From NCBI GenBank assembly GCA_949284615.1, contig CASDWL010000060.1, forward strand, positions 1-19,822: 19,822 nucleotides of DNA, given 5' to 3'. Numbering within the stretch: the first letter of the stretch is position 1; each line of letters starts with the position of its first letter. The notes below the pieces were generated by a model. It was not told the origin of the DNA and made no database searches. It was given only the letters and a program-made list of their open reading frames with translations. A program made the translations under genes and the position numbers. Positions 8,663 through 17,930 of the stretch are shown here, piece after piece. This stretch comes from an uncultured Mycoplasma sp. (GTDB lineage: Bacteria; Bacillota_I; Bacilli_A; Mycoplasmatales; Metamycoplasmataceae).

Positions 8663-8697
8663 ATATTTTTTTAATCTACATCAAGTTTATTTATTTT

Positions 8698-10197
8698 TTA
8701 TTTAACAATTAAAGATTCTTCATTCATTGAAGATGGTTTTTTGATATTCATATAATCCAAAATAGTTGGAGCAATATTTGCCAATTTCCCATCTTTTAAT
8801 TTTAATGATTTATCTGTAGTTATCAACATAACAGGACTTGAAGTGTGTTTTGTTGCTGGGTTGCCATTTTCATCTTCAGTAATTTCAGCATTTCCATGAT
8901 CAGCTGTAATAAACAATACTCCCCCTATTTTTTCAACTCAATCTTTTATTCTTTTAATTTGAGAATCTAAAAATGAAACTGCTTCTATTGTTGATTTTAA
9001 ATTCCCTGTATGTCCAACCATATCTGGATTAGCAAAATTCATAATTACTAAATCATATTTTTCCCCATTTGCTAATAGATAATCTGTAATTCCTTCTGCA
9101 GACATATGAGGAGCATCGGCATAAGACTCTATTTTTAATGATTCAATCATTTTTTTATCCATGTTTGGATAAACAATGTCAATTCCTCCATCCATAAAGA
9201 AAGTAACATGAGCATATTTTTGAGTTTCAGCTAATCTTAATTGCTTTAATCCATTTTCAGAAATAACTTTTCCAATAGGATTTTTAACTTCCATTTCTGA
9301 ATATGCAACAATAGTATCTAATCCTTCATATTTCATCATAGAAACAAATTTATTGATTTTAACTGATTTAGATGGTTTAACATCATAAACATTTGAACCA
9401 ATAAATAAATGTGTTAATTGTCTTGCTCTATCAGGTCTAAAATTAAAGAATATAATTGAATTTCCATCTTTAACAAAATCTGCTTTAGGATTAATTGCTG
9501 GAACTAAAAATTCATCGCTAATATTTTCTTTATATTGTTGATTAACATAATCTATACCAGAACTAAATGTATGATCAGATTTACCCAAAATTGCTTGATA
9601 AGCTTTTTCATTTCTATCAAACATTTTATCTCTATCCATAGCATAAAATCTTCCTGAAATTGATGCTAAATTATAATTATATTTTTTTAATTGTTGTTCT
9701 AATTTTTCCATTGAACTTAATATAGATTTTGGAGCCACATCTCTACCATCTCCAAAAACGTGAACTGAAACATTTTTAACATTATTTTCATGTGCAGCAT
9801 CTATTAATAAAAACAAATGCTCTTCTAATGAATGAACACCTCCAGGTGATAATAACCCCATTAAATGTAAAGTTGAATTATTTTTATTAACATCATCAAA
9901 AACTTCTTTAAAGTATTTATTAGATTTGAATTTATTTTCTTTTATTTCTTTACCTATTAATGATAATCCTGTATAAACTATTTCTCCAGCTCCTATGTTT
10001 AAATGACCAACTTCTGAGTTTCCCATTTGCCCTTTTGGCAATCCAACGTATTCACCTGAAGCCTGGATGATTGAATTTGGATAATTTTTAAATAAATCAT
10101 CAAATGTTGGTGTATTAGCTTGTTTAAAACCATTTCCCTGAACTTCATTTCTTAAACCTAAACCATCAATAACACATAAAACTACTGGTTTTTTCAT
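8698..10197 (-). CDS. gpmI: 2,3-bisphosphoglycerate-independent phosphoglycerate mutase
   Basis: The enzyme (499 aa) interconverts 3- and 2-phosphoglycerate in glycolysis using two Mn ions and a phosphoserine intermediate. Visible motifs are the metal-binding VIDGLGLR near residue 9, the catalytic serine in GQMGNSEVGHLNIG (Ser61), HVFGDGRDVAP, SGRFYAMDRDKMFDR, the substrate-binding FRPDRARQL, MNFANPDMVGHTGN, and TADHGNAE near the C-terminus. A TGA Trp codon at 8935-8937 splits the frame under the standard code. A good Shine-Dalgarno sequence (AAGGAG, 10203-10208) precedes the ATG. It is the first gene of a two-gene transcript with the MATE gene and is divergent from mraZ. Confidence 0.97.
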
Positions 10198-10231
10198 ATT
10201 TTCTCCTTCAAATTACACAATCTTTATATTT

Positions 10232-10237
10232 ATTATA
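10232..10237 (-). promoter_or_regulatory. Putative -10 box for gpmI
   Basis: TATAAT on the minus strand lies 34 bases before the gpmI ATG, leaving room for a leader of about 28 bases that carries the AAGGAG ribosome-binding site. The -35 region is weak, as is common in mycoplasmas. Confidence 0.45.
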
Positions 10238-10326
10238 TATTGTAGCAACTTGTTTTAAATAATAAATCCACTTTTCAATTGTTTTACTTAATTTTTTTTA
10301 AAAATATCATTTCAAATATAGTAATT

Positions 10327-10350
10327 AATATAAATTTAATAATTTATATT
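10327..10350. repeat. A/T-only 10-bp inverted repeat in the gpmI-mraZ divergent region
   Basis: AATATAAATT (10327-10336) and its exact reverse complement AATTTATATT (10341-10350) flank a 4-base centre. It lies about 90 bases from the gpmI promoter and about 80 from the mraZ promoter. It could be an operator or simply arise by chance from the base composition. The rest of the 267-base gap (10198-10464) holds only the two promoters, the gpmI ribosome-binding site and the MraZ box. Confidence 0.35.
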
Positions 10351-10427
10351 TATAAAAAAAGTATGTTTTTACCAATATTTTTTATTTGAAAATCAAAAAA
10401 AATTAAACAATATTTTTGCTAATTATG

Positions 10428-10433
10428 TATAAT
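10428..10433 (+). promoter_or_regulatory. Putative -10 box for the mraZ division operon
   Basis: TATAAT (context TGTATAATTTTGGG) puts the transcription start near 10440, inside the MraZ repeat array that follows directly. A recognisable -35 box is missing (AAACAA-like sequence at the expected place), which would fit a promoter that depends on an activator. Confidence 0.55.
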
Positions 10434-10435
10434 TT

Positions 10436-10460
10436 TGGGTGATAGTGGTAGAAAGTGGGT
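10436..10460 (+). promoter_or_regulatory. MraZ box: three 10-bp-spaced repeats before mraZ
   Basis: Three repeats TGGGT (10436-10440), TGGTA (10446-10450) and TGGGT (10456-10460) are separated by exactly five bases each (GATAG, GAAAG). This is the TGGGN-N5 layout known for MraZ operators in walled bacteria. It also contains the AAAGTGG-type element reported for mollicute MraZ at 10452-10458. The 10-bp period places all repeats on one face of the helix, as expected for the ring-shaped MraZ oligomer. The last repeat ends four bases before the mraZ ATG, so the array fills the 5' leader. No separate Shine-Dalgarno sequence exists. Confidence 0.85.
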
Positions 10461-10464
10461 GAAA

Positions 10465-10908
10465 ATGTTTATAGGTCAATTTGAACGTAATATTGATTCT
10501 AAAAATAGAGTTGTATTACCTCCAAGTTTTAAAAATGACTTAGGAAATATTTTCTATCTTACTATTTCCTCTAAAGAAAGATTAGAAATTAGAAATGTTC
10601 AAGAATTTGAGAATTTTGTGGATAAAATTGATCAAAATAATCAATTAGATCCTCAAATTCAACAATATAAAAGATTTATCCTTTCTAAGACAATAAAAGT
10701 AGAAACAGATAAATTAGGTCGTTTCTTAATTCCTGAAAATTTTTTAAAGGCTATCGCTATCAAAAAAACAATTTCATTTGTAGGTATGGGAAGAATTATA
10801 GAAATATGAGCTTCTGAGAACTTGGAAATGAAATTAAATGAGTTGGAAAATGATACGACTATTGATGATTTAGCTGCAGAAATGCTTAAAAAAGGATATA
10901 AGTTATAA
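10465..10908 (+). CDS. mraZ: Transcriptional regulator MraZ
   Basis: MraZ (147 aa, normal length) is a DNA-binding regulator of its own division operon. It has two copies of a swapped-hairpin AbrB-like domain. The first carries DSKNRVVLPPSF near residue 14 and the second DKLGRFLIPENF near residue 85. These DxxxR and GR..IP signatures are the DNA-contacting parts. A TGA Trp codon at 10807-10809 must be read through to reach the full length. The ATG at 10465 gives the canonical start MFIGQFERN; the frame is open upstream to a TTG at 10435, but that stretch is the operator array and not family sequence. Its stop overlaps the rsmH start by one base (TAATG), implying coupled translation. Confidence 0.96.
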
Positions 10909-11798
10909 TGCATATTCCTGTTATGTTAGATGAAGTAATTAATTCATTAAACATAAAACCAGATGGAATATATGTGGATTTAACTCTTGGAAGAGCAGGA
11001 CATTCTGAAGCTATATTAAAAAATATCAAAAACGGTAAATTAATAGCATTTGATAAAGACAAAATTGCTATTGAGGAATCTCAGGGCCGTCTTGTTAAAG
11101 TTAATAATCATTTCAAATTAATTCATTCAGATTTTAAAAATTTTAAAGATGAATTAAATAAATTAGGAATAAAGAAAGTTGATGGTATTATTGCAGATTT
11201 AGGGGTTTCATCACCTCAACTCGACAATCAAGATCGTGGATTTTCTTACAATAAAGATGGTTATTTAGACATGAGAATGAATCAAGACCAATCGTTAAAA
11301 GCTTGAGATATTGTCAATAATTGAAAAGAAGAAGAAATAATAAATATTTTAATCAATAATGCAGATGTAAAATTCCCTAAAAGAATTGCGAATGCAATTG
11401 TGAAAAATAGACCAATAAATTCTACTTTTGAATTAGTTGAAATTGTTAAAAGTTGTTTACCAGCGAAAATTATAAGGCAAAAAAATCCAGCAAAAACTGT
11501 GTTTCAAGCCATAAGAATTGCTGTTAATAATGAATTAGAATCTCTTGAAATCATTCTTAAAGATTCAATAGACTTATTAAATCATGATGGAGTGATAGCA
11601 ATAATAACTTTTCACTCTATTGAAGATAGAATTGTAAAAAATTATTTTGGAAATTTAATCAAAGATAAACATGATCCAAAAATTCCAATTCAGGAGACTA
11701 AAAAATATACTGTTAAAGTTATGTATCCAAAAAATGAAGAAATTCTTATAAACAGAAGATCAAAAAGTGCAAAATTAAGAATTTTGAAAAAAATCTAA
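10908..11798 (+). CDS. rsmH: 16S rRNA (cytosine-1402-N4)-methyltransferase RsmH
   Basis: RsmH (formerly MraW, 296 aa) methylates N4 of C1402 in the 16S rRNA decoding centre with S-adenosylmethionine. The start HIPVMLDEVI is canonical. The SAM-binding loop reads DLTLGRAGHSEAIL where most homologues have DGTLGxGGHS. IIADLGVSSPQLDNQDRGFSY follows, with LDMRMNQ, then FQAIRIAVNNELESL and IITFHSIEDRIVK in the C-terminal half. Two TGA Trp codons lie close together (11304 and 11322) and hide the gene from standard-code calling. It begins within the mraZ stop codon and is followed by a 35-base gap with a good ribosome-binding site for the next gene. Confidence 0.96.
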
Positions 11799-11833
11799 AT
11801 TAAACACTTGTAAATAAAACAAAAGGATAAATT

Positions 11834-13141
11834 ATGAATAAAAATATTATGGTAAATGCTTATATAAGTCAAAATAATATAAAAATTATTGCAACTGCAA
11901 GGCACAATGATCATATTATTAATATTCATGAAGAGTCGATATCTGAATACAATGATAATAACAATTCAAAAAATAAGAATAACATCAAGTGTTCTATCAA
12001 AAGAATTGTTGAAACAATTGAAAGTAAAATATCTAAAAAAATAAAATCAATTGGTATCATTTTTGATGATTTTATGAAATCTTCTGAATTATTTGAATTT
12101 TCTACAAAAATTATTGAAGAAAAAATTGAATGCAATGATAAAAAATTTTTAAATATTGATGATTATGAATTAATTATTAATAAAAATAAACATGGTGCAT
12201 CTTTAAAAAATAATGAAGAAGTATTAATATCTATTATTCCATTCAAATTCTTTTATGTAGAAAATGATCAAATTATTGAAAAAGAATCTAATCAGTTTCC
12301 TTTTAATAAAAAAGTTAAAAAGTTAAGAATTTTATTTACAACTAGATATATGGATAAAAAATGTTATCAAAGAATTATAGATTTGTTTGATTTGATATCT
12401 AATGTAAAAATTAAAGAAATTGCATTGGAATCTCAGATTGCAGTTTATGATAATAATTTAATTAATACAAATAATGATTTTGTTGATAAATTAAGTTATG
12501 GAATTGCTATCAAAAAAAACAAAACAATGTTGATAACAAGTATTAACAACATAGTAATTAAAACTAATAAGTTAGATTATTCATTTTCAAATCTAATTGA
12601 TAAAATTGCTAATGATTTTAACATTTCTAATTATGAAGCAAAAAAATTGCTTGATTGTTATGGAGACTTGGACAATAATAACAGTAACAGAAATATTTAT
12701 TTTTCTCACTCAATAAAAAAAGATATTTCTAAAAGTATTACTAAATCAAATATTTCTGATGTAATAAAATCATTTCTAAAATCAATTTGCATTCAAGCAA
12801 ATAAAATTATGACAGAATCAAAGATCAACAATAATTGGATTAACAATAGAATTGAATTAAAATTCATTGGATATTTATCTAAAGATAATAACATTAAACA
12901 ATATTGCTCTAAATATTTTGATAACAATAAAATAAAAATTAATATGGTTAATAATAATGAATCAATATATGAATGAAATAATTCATATGTATATTCAAAA
13001 AATTTTCGATTTTACATAGATACTTTAAATAATCTAAAAACAGATAATATTTATTACAATACAAATTATAATTATTATCCTAAAAATAGTTTATTTGTTG
13101 AAGGATCTCCAGTAAAAAATATTAGTGCTTCTACAATATAG
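11834..13141 (+). CDS. Degenerate FtsA-like protein in the ftsA position
   Basis: This encodes a 435-aa protein, about FtsA length, between rsmH and ftsZ where ftsA lies in other bacteria. The order of parts parallels FtsA: an N-terminal strand pair (residues 6-19), a helix-strand piece ending KSIGIIFDD (71-79), the 1C-to-2 transition ISIIPFKFF (132-140), a KLRILFTT strand (163-170), VKIKEIALESQIAVYDN (191-207) matching the FtsA LEPLASAEA region, and YEAKKLLDCYGDLD (267-280) matching AEKLK...YG. The three actin-fold nucleotide motifs are unrecognisable: DIGSxK reads NAYISQNN, DIGGGTTD reads YGIAIKKNKT and the late GG motif reads IGYLSKD. ATP binding is doubtful. No C-terminal amphipathic helix is obvious. 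One TGA Trp codon lies at 12974. A good AAAGGA ribosome-binding site is present. The FtsA link is inference from position and pattern. Confidence 0.65.
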
Positions 13142-13147
13142 AAAGGA
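13142..13147 (+). promoter_or_regulatory. Distant Shine-Dalgarno sequence before ftsZ
   Basis: AAAGGA directly follows the TAG stop of the FtsA-like gene but lies 15 bases from the ftsZ ATG at 13163, longer than the usual 5-10. A stop codon at 13148-13150 in the ftsZ frame rules out a further-upstream start, so the ATG is secure and weak translation is possible. Confidence 0.45.
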
Positions 13148-13162
13148 TAAAATAATTATTTA

Positions 13163-14314
13163 ATGAATATAGCTGTTGTTGGTATAGGTGGAACAGGATG
13201 TAAAATTGTAGATATTGTCAAAAATGATAATACTATTTTAAATCCTAATATAAATTTTATTTATATTGACAATAATAAAAATTCATTAGAAAATTATGAT
13301 CATAATTCATCAATTCTATTAAATTGTAATGAAGATATTAATGAACAAAACTTTGATGATGCACATATAGTAAATAATGCTATAAGAGAATCATTAGAAT
13401 TGATCAAAAATAATTTTTCTAATATTGATGTTTTGATTTTATGTTCAGGATTTGGTGGAAAGACTGGAACTTTAGCGTTACCGTTTATTGCAAAAATTTC
13501 TAAAGAAATGGGCATTCTAACTATTGCAGTAGTTACTTCTCCATTTTCTTATGAAGGAATAGTAAAAGAAGTTAATGCTTTAGCAGGTTTAAATAAATTA
13601 AAAGAAAATATTGATGTATTAATCCCTATTTCTAATAACAGAATTTTAAACAATTATCCAGATATTGCAGCTAATGACATATTCAAATTAATTAATAAAT
13701 TGTTAAAAAATACTTTAATTTATTTTATTAACTTATTTTCAGACAATCTAGATTTTAAAGTTTCTTGAAGTGAAGTTTTAGATTGCTTAAGAAACAAAAA
13801 AGAATCATATATAGGTTTTGGTTCAGGAATAGGTAAAAATAAAATAATTAGAGCTGTAAACCAAGTTACTAATTCCAAGATTATTGATACTGAATTTTAT
13901 GATTCAAAAAATATTGTTATGACAATAATTGCAGATCCTAGTTTTACTGCCAAACAAATAGAAGAAGTTGAAAAAGAAATAAGAAAAAAAATAAGAACTG
14001 ATCAACCAAATATATTATTATCTTTGAAAACTGATGAAAAATTAGTAAATGAAATTAGAATATCATTAATATCAACTTTTAATACTATTATTAGAAAAGA
14101 ATCTTTTAATAATAATCAAGATTTATTACAAAAATCTCAAGAGATATTATTAAAAATTGGAAATACATTAGAAAATGAAATGAATGGTTATATTACAAAT
14201 GAAATTGACCTATCTAATGAAAATGATTCTATTGAAAACAACAATCTAGATGACAATCTTATTGTAAGTGAAGGAAACAAAGATGAAGATGACATTCCAT
14301 TTTTTTTAAAATAA
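13163..14314 (+). CDS. ftsZ: Divergent cell division protein FtsZ
   Basis: FtsZ (383 aa) is the tubulin-like protein that normally forms the GTP-driven division ring. Family blocks in order: IAVVGIGGTGCKIVD (residues 3-17; usual GGGG-N), LILCSGFGGKTGTLALPFIAK (91-111), GILTIAVVTSPFSYEG (117-132), LKENIDVLIPISNNRIL (146-162) and SDNLDFKVS (193-201). The tubulin signature GGGTGTG reads GGKTGTL, with Lys100 in the phosphate loop. In the T7 synergy loop NLDFADV, the first Asp is kept (Asp197) but the second is replaced (FKVS). An acidic linker leads to a C-terminal peptide DDIPFFLK like the FtsZ tail that binds FtsA/SepF. One TGA Trp codon lies at 13766-13768. It is the last gene of the mraZ operon, before a terminator. 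Confidence 0.9.
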
Positions 14315-14381
14315 ATATAATTGATGTTTCGAAAATTTAATTGTTTTAATAAAAATTTTGTCTTCAGAATTCTTAGTATCT

Positions 14382-14408
14382 AAAACCTAGCAAATGCTAG
14401 GTTTTTTT
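14382..14408. terminator. Bidirectional intrinsic terminator between ftsZ and rpoD
   Basis: An inverted repeat with the core AACCTAGC / GCTAGGTT around an AAAT loop (14384-14391 and 14396-14403) is preceded by A and followed by seven T (14402-14408). It can end both the + strand mraZ-ftsZ transcript and the - strand greA-glyS-dnaG-rpoD transcript. The stretch 14315-14381 between ftsZ and the hairpin shows nothing else. Confidence 0.88.
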
Positions 14409-14420
14409 ATATTTATTTAA

Positions 14421-16178
14421 TTAATTTTCATATTTATAAAATTCTTTTAATTTTTTAATTTTTTGAGGTTGTTTTAATTTTCTTAAAATTTTACCTTCTA
14501 ATTGTCTAATTTTCTCTTTACTTGTTCCTCGATCACGAGCAATTTCTTCTAATGAATGTACTCTAATTGTTTCACCTTTTTCATTTGTTCCAAAACCAAA
14601 TCTCATTTTTATTATATATTTTTCTTCTTCTGTTAAAGCATCATTCATAAGTTCATTTAAAATGTTAGACAATTGTTCTTGAGCTGCATAATCTACTGGA
14701 TTTATAACATTTTTGTCATTAATAAAATCACTAATTGATGAATCTTCACCCTTTCCTATAGTTTTATCTAAAGATATTGGATCATTATTAATTCTTCTAA
14801 TATATCTAACTTTTTCTGCAGTAAAATCTCCACCATATCTTTCTGCAATTTGTTCATCTGTAGGTGTTGTTCCTAATTCTTGTTGTAATTCTCTTCTAAT
14901 TTTAACTATTTTATTTATAGTTTCTACCATATGAACAGGCACCCTAATAGTTCTTGCTTGATCAGCAACAGCTCTAGTGATTGCTTGTCTAATCCATCAT
15001 GTAGCATATGTTGAGAATTTAAATCCTTTTCTTCAATCATACTTTTGAACGGCTTTCATGATACCTGAATTACCTTCAGAAATTAAATCAATAAAAGATA
15101 GACCTCTATTTTTATATTTTTTAGCATTATTAATAACAAGCCTTAAATTTCTTTTTATTAATTCATCTTTAGCTTTTTTTCCTTTTCTTGTATTATGTTC
15201 TGCTTCTTTTGCTAGTTTTAATTCTTCTTCAGCAGAAAGTAAATTTCCATATTTACCTATTCATCTCATATATCATTTAACAATATCATTTGTTTCTGAT
15301 AGTTTATTTACTAAATCTGCAGATTGAATTTTTCTTTCTTCTTTTTTATTAATAAAAGCTATATCTTCATTTGCATAATCTTCAAAGATAAATTCATTTT
15401 GATCAGACTCTTCTTCTTCATCATCAAAAATTTCTTCATCAAGATCATTATCATAATAGTAATAAGATTCATCACCGCTATCAAAATCATCATCACTTAT
15501 TTTTTTATCATCTTGAACTAAATCATTAATATCTGTAAAATCATTTTCATCTGTATATTCATCCATGAATTCATTAGTATCAGTATCAAGTTGTTTTTTT
15601 GATGATAATTCTTTATAAATTTGTTTTTCATCTACAAATTCCCCAAGTTCACTTTCAATTTCATCACTTATTATCTGTTTTGATATTAAAATATTAAATA
15701 TTTCATCAACTTCTTCTGAAATATCTATTTTCTTTTTCTCAAATAATTTCATTACTTCATCTTGAGTTAAAGATTTTTTATTTTTATCTTTTTTTTGTTT
15801 GTTTTTTAATTCTTTGTTAACAAGGTTAACAATTAAAGATATATTTTCATCTTCAATATCATTAAAATCTTTTTCGATTGTTTCATCAAAACTATCATAA
15901 AAATCTAATTCATCATTTGAACTTTTGGTTTTTGATTTATTTTTTTTATCACTTATAGAGTTATTTATTTTTTTTGCAATTTTTTCTTCTTTTTTATTTG
16001 TTTCTTTTTTCTTAGGAGCTTTTTTAGTTTCTTTTTCTTTTATTTTTAAATCTTTTTCTTTTGATTCTTTTGAGATTTTAGTAGAATTCTTTCTAGTACT
16101 TAAAGATTCTTTTTTATCTTTAGCAATAGAAGAATTTGAGATTTTTTTATTATTTTTTACTTTGTTTTTTTTAGTCAT
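14421..16178 (-). CDS. rpoD: RNA polymerase primary sigma factor (RpoD/SigA)
   Basis: This sigma-70 factor (585 aa) directs core RNA polymerase to housekeeping promoters. Region 1.2 is [18 protein letters not shown] (near 302). Region 2 has [24 protein letters not shown] and the -10-binding [17 protein letters not shown] (about 385-400, Trp from TGA and TGG). Region 3 starts [12 protein letters not shown]. Region 4, which binds the -35 box, has [11 protein letters not shown] and the helix-turn-helix [22 protein letters not shown]. Ahead of these are about 300 residues: a Lys/Ser-rich tail (1-85), a likely region 1.1 (about 113-180, [18 protein letters not shown]) and a very acidic stretch (180-280). 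Typical firmicute SigA is near 370 aa. It lies nine bases after dnaG, with ribosome-binding site AAAGGAT. Merged across TGA Trp codons; the middle piece is essential. Confidence 0.96.
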
Positions 16179-16187
16179 AATTATTTA

Positions 16188-17915
16188 CTAATCCTTTCTA
16201 GATTTAATACTCATTTTGATTTTTAATAATTCTGCAATGTGATCATCATCTTTAGAATTATTAATTAATTGATCTATATAATCTAGTTTATTTTTTTTAA
16301 AATCCTTTTTCGATCTATTGATAAGTTCATCAAAAGAAATTAAATCTTTAGGTAGAGATTCTTTTGAAAATAAACTATTGGATTTATCATCTAAAAAATC
16401 TTTTGAATATTTTGATAAAGGTATTTGATTATTGTGATAATTCACAATATCATCATAAACTTTTTTATATCTTGCTTCAGGTCAATTAACATTTAATATA
16501 TTTTGAGACTTCAAAAATGAAGGGTTCTGTCATATAGATATTAATATTTTATTAATATTTATGGGTTTACTTAAACTCTTTTCTAATCCATTTTGGACAT
16601 TTATATTATCATTATTTGATTTTACCACATTCGTATTTGATTTAAAATAATTAGAAACAATTTCTTTCTCAATGTTATATTGAGAAGAAATTCTATTAAT
16701 CAAATCTAGCTGAATAAATTGATCTAAATTTTTAACATAATTTGAAATGCTTATGATCATTTCTTTAATTTGATCGTAATTATTAGATTTTATGCTTTTT
16801 GTATAAAAATCATAAATAAAATCTATAGGCTTAATTTTATTATTAAAAATTAATTTTATTTTTTCTTCACCATTTTCTGAATTTATAATTTCATCAACAT
16901 CTTTTGATTCCTTATTCACAATAATATGCAACTTAATATCATTAATTAAAAATATGTTAATTAATTTCATTGTGGCATTTTGACCAGCCTGATCATTATC
17001 TAAACACAACAATATTTCTTTATGATTTTTAAGTTTTTGAATAATTCCACTAGATATATTAAGACCCATCAATGCTATTGCATTTTCATAACCTAACTTG
17101 ACTAAAGAAATAACATCCATAAAACCTTCAACTATAATAATAGAATCAAATTTTTTAGCATTGTTGTAATTATAGATAATAGATGATTTTTTAAAAATTA
17201 ATGATTCTTTTGAATTTAAATATTTTGGCAAAGAATCATTGTTATCATTTATTTTTCTTCCACTCAAAGCAACAATATTATTGTCTTCATCAAATATAGG
17301 AAAAATTAAACGATCAATATAGAATGGATGTGTTCCATTATCATTCAATATTGAAGCATTAATTAATGTAGATTTGTCATTATTTTTTTTCTCCAAAATG
17401 CTAATATAATCATTATTTTTGTCAATTTTAGGTGCATAACCTAATTTAAATTTATCAATAACATCTTTTGTTAATTTTCTTTTATTAATAAAATTCTTAA
17501 TTTCAGTTTCAGAATCATCTAAATATATATTTAAATAATAATTAAATATATCACTAGATTCTAATAATACTTTTAATAATTTATTTTCTTTTTCACTTCT
17601 AGGTTTTCTATTGTGAAATAATGATTCAAAATCTTCTACATTTTGACCTGAAGCTTTAATTAAATATTCAACAGCATCATTATAAGAAAATTTTTGTGCT
17701 CAAATCAGATAATCTAAAGCATTACCTCCATGATCACAAACAAAGCATTTATATATTTGTTTCTTAGGATTAATTGATAATGATGGAGTTTTATCTCCAT
17801 GAACATTACAAAGAGTTTTTAATGAAGAACCAAATTTTGTTAATTTAGAAAAATTTTCAATAATATCAACAATATTTACTTTTTCAATTAAATCATTTAT
17901 TTTGATATTCTTCAT
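16188..17915 (-). CDS. dnaG: DNA primase DnaG
   Basis: DnaG (575 aa) makes RNA primers for replication at the fork. The N-terminal zinc ribbon has Cys36, His39, Cys57 and Cys60 (CNVHGDKTPS ... YKCFVCDHGGNALDYL), the CHC2 type. The catalytic core follows with LGYAPK, LIFPIFDEDNNIVALSGR and PKYLNSKES. The TOPRIM domain has SIIIVEGFMDVISL, IALMGLNIS and the metal-binding LLCLDNDQAGQNA. The C-terminal part, rich in Asn, Ser and Lys, is where DnaB binds in other bacteria and is poorly conserved. Several TGA Trp codons (17700, 16530 and others) break the frame under the standard code. A strong AAAGGAGG (17920-17927) precedes the ATG. It lies between glyS and rpoD; the dnaG-rpoD pair is the classic firmicute order. 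Confidence 0.96.
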
Positions 17916-17930
17916 TAAACCTCCTTTAAT

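Noticed and set aside
10435..10464. An upstream TTG start for mraZ at 10435 that would add ten residues.
   Set aside because: The added stretch is the MraZ repeat array itself, while the ATG at 10465 gives the canonical MFIGQFERN start.
14382..14408. The palindrome between ftsZ and rpoD as a possible regulatory operator.
   Set aside because: It is a GC-containing stem with flanking A and T runs between two convergent stop codons, which is a standard bidirectional terminator.
15324..15521. Hydrophobic + strand open frames opposite rpoD (also near 15925-16191), which look like small membrane proteins.
   Set aside because: They are antisense shadows of the acidic and Lys-rich codons (GAT, GAA, AAA) of rpoD. 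There is no ribosome-binding site or family resemblance.
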